A stretch of 64,000 nt of DNA, taken from NCBI GenBank assembly GCA_002389905.1, contig DGRE01000050.1, positions 1 to 64,000 of the forward strand, given 5' to 3'. Below, piece after piece: positions 52,130-61,500 of this stretch. Each line of letters opens with the position of its first letter. The stretch's first letter is position 1. This DNA comes from Hungatella sp. UBA4396 (GTDB lineage Bacteria > Bacillota > Clostridia > Lachnospirales > Lachnospiraceae). The notes under the pieces are model-generated. The model was not told where the DNA came from. It was given only the letters and a program-made list of their open reading frames with translations, and searched no databases. A program made the position numbers and the translations under genes.

Positions 52130-52297
52130 ATGAATAACTTTCTTAATCGTGAATGGAGCCCTTTGGATTATAAACTCATCACAGTCATTGCTTTTTTATC
52201 GGGTATTATTATTGGGTTTATGTTCTCTCCAATCAAAAAAGGAATTTACTGCGGCAACCATAACGGAAATACCCAGATTACCGAAAAAGACATTTAA
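52130..52297 (+). CDS. Small single-pass membrane protein, 55 aa
   Basis: A short gene with GAGGAG seven bases before ATG and a terminator at 52312-52348. The product starts MNNFLNREWSPLDYKL, continues with one hydrophobic helix (ITVIAFLSGIIIGFMFSPI) and ends with a polar tail containing one Cys. No family was recognised. The complete set of signals on an isolated plus-strand unit argues for a real gene of unknown function. Confidence 0.7.
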   Translation: MNNFLNREWSPLDYKLITVIAFLSGIIIGFMFSPIKKGIYCGNHNGNTQITEKDI

Positions 52298-52311
52298 AAT
52301 CTCCGGATTAT

Positions 52312-52348
52312 TGACCGTTCTTATGATGAAAGAGCGGTCATTTTCTTA
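52312..52348 (+). terminator. Terminator of the 55-aa protein gene
   Basis: TGACCGTTCT pairs with AGAGCGGTCA (52331-52340; one G-U), followed by TTTTCTTATT, 14 bp after the stop. Confidence 0.78.
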
Positions 52349-52356
52349 TTATAATC

Positions 52357-53100
52357 TCAACTCTCAGCCAGAATATATGTTACATAGGGATAGTCAAGGT
52401 GGTATCCCAGCTTTTCAGCTAAGGCGACAGAGCGTAAATCATGAGCATCCCAACCGGGATAAATATTCCTTTGCAAACATTCTAATATCAACCTGGCTCC
52501 GCATACTGTGGCAAGTCCATTACGTCTATATTCGGGTTTTGTATCTATCTCGATTTCAATACCGCCATGATATACTGCATAAGGAGACGCTCCGGCCACT
52601 AATTTTCCCTGATGTAAAATTGCTGTACCTACTGCCCTCTTCCCATAATCCCCGTAGTCTCTAAATTGGGAACACAGATCGACAGACCACTCTTCATTTT
52701 TTGCCATTTCAAAAATTTCCCGGTCAAATAACTTTAGCTCATAACAACAATCCAGTGTTTCTATATAAGCATTCAGCCTTTTAATATCAAATATATCCGG
52801 TTCTTTTTTTATTGCATAGCGAAAAGTCTTGGTCACCCTGTTGCCATAAAAATCTTCTATTAACTTCTCCCAAGGCTCGCCTTTGGGTATCAGTAACTTT
52901 GCTCCATGGAAAGCTGTCAGCAAGGCATCATTGGGATTTCCCGCAAAAAAGCAAAAATCTCCAAGCTCAATGACTGCTGAAGCAGGATTTTCCTCATTAT
53001 CCAAAATGATATTGCCCATATAACCTTGTAAACAGGACCTTATTAGTCCATCTTCCCAGCCATGGAACAGTGATGCTGCTTTGTTTTTATCAATGTTCAT
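52357..53100 (-). CDS. GNAT-like acetyltransferase (PF12746 type)
   Basis: About 247 aa. The C-terminal half has the acetyl-CoA fold with IEIEIDTKPEYRRNGLATVCGARLILECL and the downstream DAHDLRSVALAEKLGY; the N-terminal half (LIRSCLQGYMGNII, FCFFAGNP) is typical of the GNAT_acetyltran family of Firmicutes, not the classical GNATs. Substrate unknown. The start MNIDKN has GGAG six bases upstream; an ATG four codons earlier does not. Confidence 0.85.
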   Translation of the reverse strand: MNIDKNKAASLFHGWEDGLIRSCLQGYMGNIILDNEENPASAVIELGDFCFFAGNPNDALLTAFHGAKLLIPKGEPWEKLIEDFYGNRVTKTFRYAIKKEPDIFDIKRLNAYIETLDCCYELKLFDREIFEMAKNEEWSVDLCSQFRDYGDYGKRAVGTAILHQGKLVAGASPYAVYHGGIEIEIDTKPEYRRNGLATVCGARLILECLQRNIYPGWDAHDLRSVALAEKLGYHLDYPYVTYILAES

Positions 53101-53170
53101 TCCATTCTCCATATTATATAAACAGCCTTTGGCTCAACAGTTTATTGTTATACTCATTATATCACAGGAA

Positions 53171-53353
53171 AACAACTTTTACAGACCAAACATTTATCTG
53201 ACAGATTTCCAGGCAGAAATTCTGTTGGCCACCGGAATATTTATTTTCATCGGAATTGTATGGTATCTATGGGACCCTGGCTGGATTATATTTCCGGTTA
53301 CCGCTTTATTATGCACTGCAATTACTGTGTGGAAAAATTCAATAGAACCATAA
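53171..53353 (+). pseudogene. Probable 3' remnant of a membrane protein gene
   Basis: Plus-strand frame ending at 53353 without any credible start. The readable part is two helices, ILLATGIFIFIGIVWYLW and WIIFPVTALLCTAITVW, joined by DPG. This W-DPGW-IIFPV hairpin resembles the C-terminal membrane part of larger clostridial regulators or permease-associated proteins. The 5' portion would overlap the acetyltransferase promoter, so a truncated gene is the best reading. Confidence 0.35.
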
Positions 53354-53373
53354 TATCAGGCAAAATAGAATTC

Positions 53374-53416
53374 AAAAAGGTGTGAAAAAGAGATCCATCT
53401 CTTTCCACACCTTTTT
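53374..53416. terminator. Strong bidirectional terminator
   Basis: AAAAAGGTGTG (53374-53384) pairs perfectly with CACACCTTTTT at the other end, with an inner AGAGAT/ATCTCT stem. It follows the Spo0E-like gene on the minus strand and the membrane remnant on the plus strand. Confidence 0.88.
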
Positions 53417-53454
53417 GAAATCTGTATCAGCGCATCCCACAGGCTTCTATACCA

Positions 53455-53607
53455 TCAGTAGCCTGCAGCAATATATTGTTCAATTAGTTTATCCAGCTCA
53501 ATACTCCTCAAGTAAATAACATCTTTATCATCGTGCTCAATGCTGGTATTTAATCTAATTCTTGCTTCTTCAATATCATGTATCAACTCTTCTTTTGACA
53601 TCGTCAT
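53455..53607 (-). CDS. Spo0E-like aspartyl-phosphatase regulatory protein
   Basis: 50 aa, starting MTMSKEELIHDIEEARIRLN and ending with LRSIELDKLIEQYI. The S-x-x-LD signature within a pair of helices is that of Spo0E-like phosphatases, which dephosphorylate Spo0A-P and hold back sporulation. AAGGAG lies nine bases upstream. The start falls 32 bp inside the 3' end of lgt, so the two genes overlap and are probably coupled. Function assigned from motif and size. Confidence 0.75.
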   Translation of the reverse strand: MTMSKEELIHDIEEARIRLNTSIEHDDKDVIYLRSIELDKLIEQYIAAGY

Positions 53608-54487
53608 AATCTGTTTCTCCTTTGCTCTTTTTTCGTATCTGTCTGTTTTTACAGAAGAGCACAAGAGCCGATACACCTACCAAAATAATAGACAATGCCT
53701 GAGACACAGGAATGCCAGTACTAAAAAATATCAACTGGTCTGTACGCAGCCCTTCAATCCATGCCCGTCCTAAACCATAGCCAAGCAGGTAGAGAAAAAG
53801 TATCTCCCCATCAAACCTCTTACGTTTCCGGTACCAAAGCAGGAATACCAGAACGCAGAGATTCCAGGCTGATTCATACATGAAGGTAGGATGTACCTGA
53901 ATATACTCTATACCGTCTTTTACGATCAAATGATCTAAAAGCTCCCTGGATATCATGCTCTCATTAACCAGCGCCCTTCTGATTCTCATGGCAAACAGGC
54001 TTTCAGTATATCCGCCAAATGCTTCGCAATTAAAGAAGTTTCCCCATCTTCCTATAATCTGCCCGGTTATTAAACCTAGACAACCGGTATCTGCCAAGGA
54101 AAAGAAAGAAAGTTTCTTCGCCTTGGTATAAATGAGAAGAGTAATAACAGCTCCTATGATGCCCCCATAGATCGCCAGTCCCCCTCCTCTGAGATTTAAA
54201 ATCTGAATCAGGTCATCCTTATAATTATCCCAATCAAAGATCACGTAATAGGCTCTCGCACCTATAATTGAAACAATGATCGCATACAAGGCAAAATCCA
54301 TATATATTTCCGGATCTTCTCCTCTGCGTTTTGCATCACTGATTGCAATACAGAGGCCCGCTAAAATTCCAATCCCTATAATAATCCCGTAAAATGCGAT
54401 GCGGAATCCAAATATCGTGATACTGTTTTGCAAATGGTCAATGGTAATCCCCAAATTTACAAAACTAATATCCGCCGAATTTGCCAT
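53576..54487 (-). CDS. lgt: Prolipoprotein diacylglyceryl transferase
   Basis: 303-aa membrane enzyme (seven helices) that moves diacylglycerol from phosphatidylglycerol to the lipobox Cys of lipoprotein precursors, such as the BMP protein in this window. Signature GRWGNFFNCEAFGG with the essential Arg and Asn near residue 140, HPTFMYES, and RAWIEGLRTDQL are present. Start ATG has AAAGGAG upstream. The very C-terminal, Lys-rich tail overlaps the Spo0E-like gene. Confidence 0.96.
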   Translation of the reverse strand: MANSADISFVNLGITIDHLQNSITIFGFRIAFYGIIIGIGILAGLCIAISDAKRRGEDPEIYMDFALYAIIVSIIGARAYYVIFDWDNYKDDLIQILNLRGGGLAIYGGIIGAVITLLIYTKAKKLSFFSLADTGCLGLITGQIIGRWGNFFNCEAFGGYTESLFAMRIRRALVNESMISRELLDHLIVKDGIEYIQVHPTFMYESAWNLCVLVFLLWYRKRKRFDGEILFLYLLGYGLGRAWIEGLRTDQLIFFSTGIPVSQALSIILVGVSALVLFCKNRQIRKKSKGETDYDDVKRRVDT

Positions 54488-54694
54488 TCGTCTTCTCCTT
54501 TCGATGTTTTCTTTATTTTACCCCGTAAAAACGCAAAAATCAAACGAATTCGCCCGACATATTCATCTATAATTCGACAAAAGAAAACGGTTCCTGCGTT
54601 TTTTACTTTTATTTTTAAGTAATATATGTTATTCTATATTAGTTATAGATAAAAATCAACTATAAATATAAACAATATTAGGAAGGTAATTGAT

Positions 54695-55792
54695 ATGAAA
54701 TTAGGTATTGTCGGATTGCCCAACGTAGGCAAGAGCACTCTGTTTAACTCCCTTACAAAGGCCGGTGCAGAGTCTGCTAACTATCCATTCTGTACCATTG
54801 ATCCCAACATAGGAGTTGTTCTGGTTCCCGATGCCCGCTTAGGACAGCTTGCTGCTCTTTACGATTCCGCCAAAATCACTCCTGCTGTTATCGAATTTGT
54901 GGACATTGCAGGTCTTGTAAAAGGAGCTTCTAAGGGAGAAGGTCTGGGCAATCAGTTTCTTTCCAACATCAGGGAGGTAGATGCCATCGTCCATGTTGTG
55001 CGCTGCTTTGAAAACGGCAACGTAATCCATGTGGATGGAAGTGTAGACCCAATCCGTGATATTGAGACCATTAACCTGGAACTGATCTTTTCTGACTTGG
55101 AAATCTTAGACCGCCGCATTGCCAAGACCACAAAAGGCGCCATGAATGACAAAGCCATGGCAAAGGAGCTGACAGTCTTAAAGAAGATCAAAGCTCACTT
55201 AGAGGATGGCAATCTGGCAAGGAGTCTGGAGACAGAGGATAACGATGAAATGGATTTCATCTCTTCTTTAAATCTTCTCACGTTCAAGCCAGTTATCTTC
55301 GCCGCAAATGTCAGCGAGGACGATTTAGCCGATGACGGCGCTTCTAACGAATACGTGGGAAGGGTCCGGGAATTTGCAAAAGAAAATCACTGCGAGGTCT
55401 TTGTCATCTGTGCACAGATTGAACAGGAAATCGCAGAGCTGGAAGAAGATGAAAAAAAGATGTTTCTGGAAGATTTAGGTCTGACAGAATCCGGCCTTGA
55501 AAAACTGATCGCAGCCAGCTACCATCTGCTGGGCCTCATCAGCTACTTAACTGCCGGCCCCACCGAAACAAGAGCCTGGACCATTAAAGAAGGCACAAAA
55601 GCTCCCCAGGCAGCCGGAAAGATCCACACTGATTTTGAGCGCGGCTTTATCCGGGCAGAGGTGGTAAATTACCAGGACCTTTTAGACTGCAAAACCTACA
55701 GCGCTGCCAAGGACAAGGGCCTGGTGCGCCTGGAAGGAAAAGAATATGTAGTCAAGGATGGCGATGTAGTTCTGTTCCGCTTTAATGTATAA
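54695..55792 (+). CDS. ychF: Ribosome-binding ATPase YchF (Obg family)
   Basis: 365-aa P-loop protein with GLPNVGKSTLFN at 6-17, DIAGLVKGASKGEGLGNQFL (switch region) and NVSEDDL replacing the guanine-specific NKxD, which is why the family prefers ATP. C-terminal TGS-like domain with AWTIKEGTKAPQAAGKIHTDFERGFIRAEV. It acts in oxidative stress and translation control. GGAAGG precedes the ATG; the gene stands alone with terminator 55816-55842. Confidence 0.97.
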   Translation: MKLGIVGLPNVGKSTLFNSLTKAGAESANYPFCTIDPNIGVVLVPDARLGQLAALYDSAKITPAVIEFVDIAGLVKGASKGEGLGNQFLSNIREVDAIVHVVRCFENGNVIHVDGSVDPIRDIETINLELIFSDLEILDRRIAKTTKGAMNDKAMAKELTVLKKIKAHLEDGNLARSLETEDNDEMDFISSLNLLTFKPVIFAANVSEDDLADDGASNEYVGRVREFAKENHCEVFVICAQIEQEIAELEEDEKKMFLEDLGLTESGLEKLIAASYHLLGLISYLTAGPTETRAWTIKEGTKAPQAAGKIHTDFERGFIRAEVVNYQDLLDCKTYSAAKDKGLVRLEGKEYVVKDGDVVLFRFNV

Positions 55793-55815
55793 TCGTATCA
55801 TGGAATCATTTCATA

Positions 55816-55842
55816 CCGGCGTCTTCTGGCGCCGGACTTTTT
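55816..55842 (+). terminator. Terminator of ychF
   Basis: CCGGCG pairs with CGCCGG around an 8-nt loop (55816-55835), followed by ACTTTTTAT, 24 bp after the ychF stop. Confidence 0.78.
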
Positions 55843-56006
55843 ATGCCCAAAGCTCATCCACTGCTTTCCCGGCAGAGATTGATAAAGTATATCAATAACA
55901 AGATTTTCCTTGTAAACTTCCTTTCTTATGCTATAATATGACGTGGTTAAAAAGTGCCTTTGAAATACCTTATAAAAAGACAAGATAAAAAGGGAGCATT
56001 TGCAAT

Positions 56007-56633
56007 ATGAAAACATTTATAAAAGCAGTCATGGCCGGAATCGCCATCAGTGCCGGAGGAGTCGTTTATTTAAGTCTGGAGAATCACATTGCCGGTTCTT
56101 TTTTATTTTCCATCGGATTATTTACCATCTACGCCTTTGGACTCAATCTGTATACCGGAAAAATCTGCTATATCGTTCAGGAAAAACCCGCTTACTTATT
56201 ACGTGTGCTTAATGTGTACCTGGGGAATTTTGTCGGAACCGCAGGAACCGGATACATATTCAGAAATACAAAGCTGGCCCGGCTGATCGGACATACCCAG
56301 GAGCTTGTGGTTGGAAAGCTGTCCGATACCTTGTTCAGCACCTTTATTATGGCAGTCATGTGCGGAATCATGATGTGCATTGCCGTAATCGGCTACCAGA
56401 CCATAACGGACGGCATAGGGAAATATCTGGCTCTGATTCTGCCCATTATGGTATTCATCCTTTCCGGGTACGAGCACAGCATTGCAGATATGTTTTATTT
56501 CACCATAGCCGGTGTATGGGGCAAAAAGGCTTTTTTATACCTTCTCATCATTTCCCTGGGAAATATGGCCGGAGGATGTCTGATTCCTTTATCGAAAAGA
56601 TATTTTAATGAGGAAATGCCCTCCCTCCACTGA
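56007..56633 (+). CDS. Short formate/nitrite transporter (FNT) family channel
   Basis: 208 aa, about six hydrophobic segments. The FNT half-loop GYEHSIADMFYFTIA near residue 150 is the clearest marker, plus YTGKICYI and NFVGTAGTGY in the first half. FNT proteins form pentameric channels for formate, nitrite, hydrosulfide or lactate. Usual members have 250-290 aa; the N-terminal region here is shorter, but all six helices seem present. Monocistronic, ends at the hairpin 56644-56689. Substrate not assignable. Confidence 0.75.
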   Translation: MKTFIKAVMAGIAISAGGVVYLSLENHIAGSFLFSIGLFTIYAFGLNLYTGKICYIVQEKPAYLLRVLNVYLGNFVGTAGTGYIFRNTKLARLIGHTQELVVGKLSDTLFSTFIMAVMCGIMMCIAVIGYQTITDGIGKYLALILPIMVFILSGYEHSIADMFYFTIAGVWGKKAFLYLLIISLGNMAGGCLIPLSKRYFNEEMPSLH

Positions 56634-56643
56634 AATTTAAAAT

Positions 56644-56689
56644 GCCTTTCCGTGGCGGGCTGTTTAAACAGCTCATCTAACGGAAAGGC
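56644..56689. terminator. Hairpin between the FNT gene and the 37-aa gene
   Basis: GCCTTTCCGT (56644-56653) pairs perfectly with ACGGAAAGGC (56680-56689), enclosing a GCTGTTTAAACAGC palindrome. On the minus strand ATTTTAAATTT follows, so it serves best as terminator of the 37-aa gene; it also closes the FNT transcript. Confidence 0.7.
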
Positions 56690-56695
56690 CCTGAA

Positions 56696-56809
56696 CTAAA
56701 TCCACCTTGTCATAAAATAAATAAAAAGCACAGATATGAGAAGCAGCAGTTTAATATTGAAGCCGGTGAGGTGATTCCGAAAACTCTGACCTTGAATTCT
56801 TCTGAACAT
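56696..56809 (-). CDS. Very small membrane protein, 37 aa
   Basis: Begins MFRRIQGQSFRNHLTG, a basic head, then one hydrophobic helix (NIKLLLLISVLFIYFM) and ends TRWI. GGATGGAG lies six bases before the ATG, and a terminator hairpin follows within seven bases of the stop. No family recognised. Basic head plus single helix could be a regulatory micro-protein or a type I toxin-like peptide; the sequence does not decide. Confidence 0.6.
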   Translation of the reverse strand: MFRRIQGQSFRNHLTGFNIKLLLLISVLFIYFMTRWI

Positions 56810-57008
56810 ATTTTCTCCATCCTTTCTCTATTTTCAGTAAAATTGATTCCATTTCTTTATAAAAACTTCCATCTATATAATATAGTAACCAAAAATACCA
56901 ATATTTTATAGGTTACAATTTTTGTTGTTTATACAACTATTTTTCGTAACATCCAGTAATTTCCAATTTTGAAAGCTTCTATAGTAAAAACAGGCCCAGG
57001 ATGGAAAA

Positions 57009-57039
57009 AGGCAGCCTGCTCTTTGCCTGCAGACTGCCT
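57009..57039 (-). terminator. Terminator of the gltBD operon
   Basis: Minus strand: AGGCAGTCTGC pairs with GCAGGCTGCCT (one bulge), followed by TTTTT, 23 bp past the gltD stop. Confidence 0.75.
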
Positions 57040-57061
57040 CTTCGTTTCTCTCTATAAACTT

Positions 57062-58549
57062 TTATGCCAAATTCGAATATCCCATCAGACTGGCATCCAC
57101 CTCTCTTGCCGCTTCCCTGCCTTCCCTGATGGCCCAGACCACCAGAGACTGGCCTCTGCGCATATCTCCTGCCGCAAATACCTTATCCACATTGGTTTTG
57201 TATTTCCCATTGGCTGTTTCAACATTGGTCCTGCCATCCAGCTTCACGCCAAAGGCTTCCGCAACGTAGCTCTGGGCTCCTAAAAATCCAGCAGCAATCA
57301 GAACCAGGTCCGCAGGAACTTCCTTTTCGCTTCCTGCTACCGGCTCCATGGTCATGCGGCCTGTTTTTTCATCCTTTTTCGGCTCCAGGCTCATGAGAAC
57401 GGCCTTCACAACCTTTCCCGACTTATCTTTCATGAATTCCTTTACCGTGGTCTGGTAAACCCTTGGATCTTTGCCAAATACGGTAATGGACTCCTCCTGG
57501 CCGTAATCGGTTTTTAAAACCTTGGGCCATTCCGGCCAGCTATTGTCCGGGGTACGGCTTTCGGGAAGCTTGGGCATCATCTCAAGCTGGGTCACTGAGG
57601 CACATCCATGGCGGATGGCAGTTCCCACACAGTCATTTCCCGTATCTCCGCCTCCGATAACCAGGACGTGCCTTCCCTTTGCCGATATATAGCTCTTATC
57701 CTGCATATTGGAATTTAGCAAACTTTTTGTGGTGGACTTTAAAAAATCCACTGCAAAATAAATCCCTTCCCCATCTCTTCCAGGAACCTTTAAATCCCTG
57801 GGATTAGAGGCTCCGCAGGCCAGAATGATCCTGTCAAATTCCTTAAGCAGCTCCTTTGCCCTCCGGCTCTTTCCCGCATCAACACCCGTCACAAAGGAAA
57901 CACCTTCTTCCCTCATGATATCCGCCTTCCGGTCAATGATGTGCTTCTCCAGCTTCATGTTGGGAATTCCGTACATCAGAAGACCGCCGATCCGGTCGTC
58001 CCTCTCCAGTACGGTTACGCTGTGTCCCCTCTTGTTCAGCTGGTCCGCCGCCGCCAATCCCGCAGGACCGGAACCGATAACAGCCACCTTTTTACCGGTT
58101 CTCAGCTTAGGCGGATTAGGAGCCGCCAGACCGTTTTTATAGGCCCGTTCCACAATGGCGTATTCATTTTCCTTAATGGCAACCGGATCTCCGTTTAAGC
58201 CGCAGGTACATGCGCTCTCACATGGCGCAGGGCACACTCTGGCAGTGAATTCAGGAAAACTGTTGGTCTTTTTCAGCCTGTTATAAGCCTGATGCCAGGT
58301 TCCCGTATACACAAGCTCATTCCACTCCGGAATTAAGTTGTTTAAGGGACAGCCGGAAACCATTCCCTTTAAGATCACGCCGGACTGGCAGAAGGGGACG
58401 CCGCAGTCCATGCAGCGGGCGCCCTGGCACCGTTGTTCTTTTTCGGAAAGATGCAGATGGAACTCGTTATAATCCTTGATACGGTCCTTGGGATCTACGT
58501 TTTTTCCTGTTTCTCTGTTATATTCTAAAAATCCTGTCGGTTTTCCCAT
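57062..58549 (-). CDS. gltD: Glutamate synthase small (beta) subunit
   Basis: About 495 aa flavoprotein that feeds electrons from NADPH into the large subunit. N-terminal cysteine clusters for two 4Fe-4S centres (GARCMDCGVPFCQSG and CPAPCESACTCG), FAD-binding GSGPAGLAAADQL and NADPH-binding GGGDTGNDC are in place. The ATG (MGKPTGF) has AAGGAGG upstream; an earlier in-frame Met lies in the gltB end and is rejected. It follows gltB by 13 bp. Confidence 0.95.
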   Translation of the reverse strand: MGKPTGFLEYNRETGKNVDPKDRIKDYNEFHLHLSEKEQRCQGARCMDCGVPFCQSGVILKGMVSGCPLNNLIPEWNELVYTGTWHQAYNRLKKTNSFPEFTARVCPAPCESACTCGLNGDPVAIKENEYAIVERAYKNGLAAPNPPKLRTGKKVAVIGSGPAGLAAADQLNKRGHSVTVLERDDRIGGLLMYGIPNMKLEKHIIDRKADIMREEGVSFVTGVDAGKSRRAKELLKEFDRIILACGASNPRDLKVPGRDGEGIYFAVDFLKSTTKSLLNSNMQDKSYISAKGRHVLVIGGGDTGNDCVGTAIRHGCASVTQLEMMPKLPESRTPDNSWPEWPKVLKTDYGQEESITVFGKDPRVYQTTVKEFMKDKSGKVVKAVLMSLEPKKDEKTGRMTMEPVAGSEKEVPADLVLIAAGFLGAQSYVAEAFGVKLDGRTNVETANGKYKTNVDKVFAAGDMRRGQSLVVWAIREGREAAREVDASLMGYSNLA

Positions 58550-58562
58550 GATCTGCTCCTCC

Positions 58563-61500
58563 TTAATTTTTTGTATTAGCATAAAATGCTTCGATCTGTG
58601 CCTGCTCACTGCTTAAGCCTTTTTCCTCCATCTGGACGATGGTATTGAGCATACGCCTGTAATCATGAGGAAGGATTTTCTTAAATTTAGGCAGATATTC
58701 TCCAAAATTGTCCAGAATCTCTTTTCCTTTTGCAGAATTGGTATAAGCCACATGCTCCTTAATCATAGCCTTCAGTTCAAGAACATCGTATTTATTGGTG
58801 ACCTCTTCAAGGGAAACCATTTCCTTATTTAGCCTCTTATACAAATCCCTCTTTTCATCCAGCACGTAAGCGATGCCTCCGCTCATTCCTGCAGCAAAAT
58901 TCTTACCGGTAGGCCCAAGGACTACCACACGTCCGCCTGTCATGTATTCACATCCGTGGTCTCCCACACCCTCTACAACCGCAGAGGCTCCGGAATTTCG
59001 GACGCAGAACCGTTCTCCTGCAATTCCGCAGATAAATACCTTTCCGCTGGTAGCCCCGTATAAAGCCACGTTTCCGATGACAATATTATCCTGAGGCTTG
59101 AATCTTATGCCCTGAGGAGGGTATACCACCAGCTTGCCGCCGGAAAGCCCCTTGCCGAAGTAATCGTTGCTGTCGCCTATCAGTTCCAGGGTAAGTCCTC
59201 TTGGAATAAAGGCACCAAAGCTCTGGCCGCCGCTTCCCGTACAGTTAATGGTAAAGGTGTCCTCAGGAAGCCCCTCCGGATACAGCCTTGTGATGGCAGA
59301 GCCGAAAATAGTGCCCAAAGCCCGGTCCGTATTGGAAACATCGATCTGAAGGCTTTTCTTTTGTCCTGACTCCAGGGCCTGTTTTAACTTCTTAAGGAGC
59401 ACCCTTTCATCAATGGTTTTATCCAGCTCAAAATCATATGCCTGCTTCTGGTCATAGCCCGCCAGCTTCTGCCCTGCATAAGGATTTCCCAAAATAGCGG
59501 TAAAGTCCACCTTTCCTGCCCGTTCAGAAGGAAGAATCTCCTTCTTTTTCAGCAGGTCCGTTCTTCCCACCAGTTCATCCACCTTGCGGATTCCCAATTT
59601 TGCCATATACTCCCGGAACTCATTTGCAATAAAATACATGAAATTAACCACGTATTCCGGTTTTCCCTTATAACGCTTTCTAAGCTCCGGGTTCTGGGTG
59701 GCGATTCCCACCGGGCAGGTATCTAAATTGCAGACCCTCATCATCACGCATCCCAGAGTCACAAGGGGGGCTGTAGCAAAGCCGAATTCTTCTGCTCCCA
59801 GCATACAGGCAATGGCAACATCCCGGCCTGTCATCAGCTTTCCGTCCGTCTCTAAAATCACCTTATCCCGAAGTCCGTTCATGATTAGGGTCTGATGAAC
59901 TTCAGAAATACCAAGCTCCCAGGGAAGGCCCGCGTTATAAATGGAATTTCTGGGGGCAGCTCCTGTTCCTCCGTCAGAGCCTGACACAAGGATGACCTGA
60001 GCCCCTGCCTTTGCAACGCCAGCGGCAATGGTTCCCACTCCTGCCTCAGAAACCAGCTTAACGGAAATTCTGGCACTGGTGTTGGAATTTTTAAGGTCAT
60101 AAATCAACTGGGCCAGGTCCTCTATGGAGTAAATATCATGATGAGGGGGCGGGGAAATCAGACCTACACCCGAGGTAGAATGTCTGGTCTTAGCCACCCA
60201 CGGATATACCTTTGCCCCCGGAAGCTGGCCACCCTCTCCCGGCTTAGCGCCCTGGGCCATTTTAATCTGAATCTCCTTTGCGCTCACCAGATATCTGGAG
60301 GTCACGCCGAACCGTCCGGAAGCCACCTGCTTAATGGCAGAACAGCGGTTTAGTCCGTCAGGACCTGCAGTCAGACGCTCCAGGCTTTCTCCTCCCTCTC
60401 CGCTGTTGGACTTGCCGTGAATCCGGTTCATGGCAATTGCCAGGGTTTCATGGGCTTCCTGAGAAATGGAGCCGTAAGACATAGCTCCTGTCTTAAAGCG
60501 TTTTACAATGGATTCTACACTTTCCACTTGTTCAAGAGGAATTTCCTTTGATTTCGAATAATCAAGCTCCAGCAGGCTTCGTAAGTTGACCGTCTGGCCT
60601 TCCTCTGTCAGCGCATGGGTATATTCCTTAAAGGTCTCATAGCTTCCCGTTCTGGCGGCTTCCTGGAGAAGGTGAATGGTCACAGGATTGTATAAATGCT
60701 CCTCCTGTCCCGCTCTCTCCTTATGGCTTCCCACGCTGTCCAGGGTTAAGTCCACATCAAGGCCAAGAGGATCAAAGGCCGCGGAATGAAGAGTATCCAT
60801 ATCGCTTGCAATATCTTCTAAAGTAATTCCACCCACCCGGCTGACCGTATCCGTAAAATACTTATCAATTACCTGTCTGGAAATGCCGATGGCCTCAAAT
60901 ATCTGGGCCCCCTGGTAGGACTGAATGGTGGAAATTCCCATCTTGGAGGCAATCTTTACAATGCCGTGAAGGATTGCAGAGTTGTAATCATCAACAGCGG
61001 CATAATAGTCCTTATCCAGCATCTGATTTTCAATGAGGGAGCGGATGGACTCCTGAGCCAAATAGGGATTGACCGCACAGGCTCCGTATCCCAGCAGGGT
61101 TGCAAAATGATGTATCCCTCTGGGCTCCCCGCTCTCTAAAATCAGAGCTACAGAAGTTCTCTTCTTCGTCTTTACCAGATGCTGCTGAAGAGCAGATACG
61201 GCAAGGAGAGAAGGAATGGGCACATGATTTTCATCAATATCCCGGTCAGACAGGATGATGATATTGGCTCCATCCCGGTGAGCCCGGTCTGCCTCCAGAA
61301 ACAGCCTGTCAATGGCCTTTTCCAGAGAAGTATTCTTATAATAAGTAATGGGAATCACTTCTACCTGAAAGCCGGGCTTTTTCATATGCTTGATCCGCAG
61401 CAAATCCGTACAGGTCAGGATTGGATTGATAACCTTTAATATCTTGCAGTTTTCCGCCTCTTCCTTTAAAATGTTTCCTTCCTCGCCCACATAAACCGTG

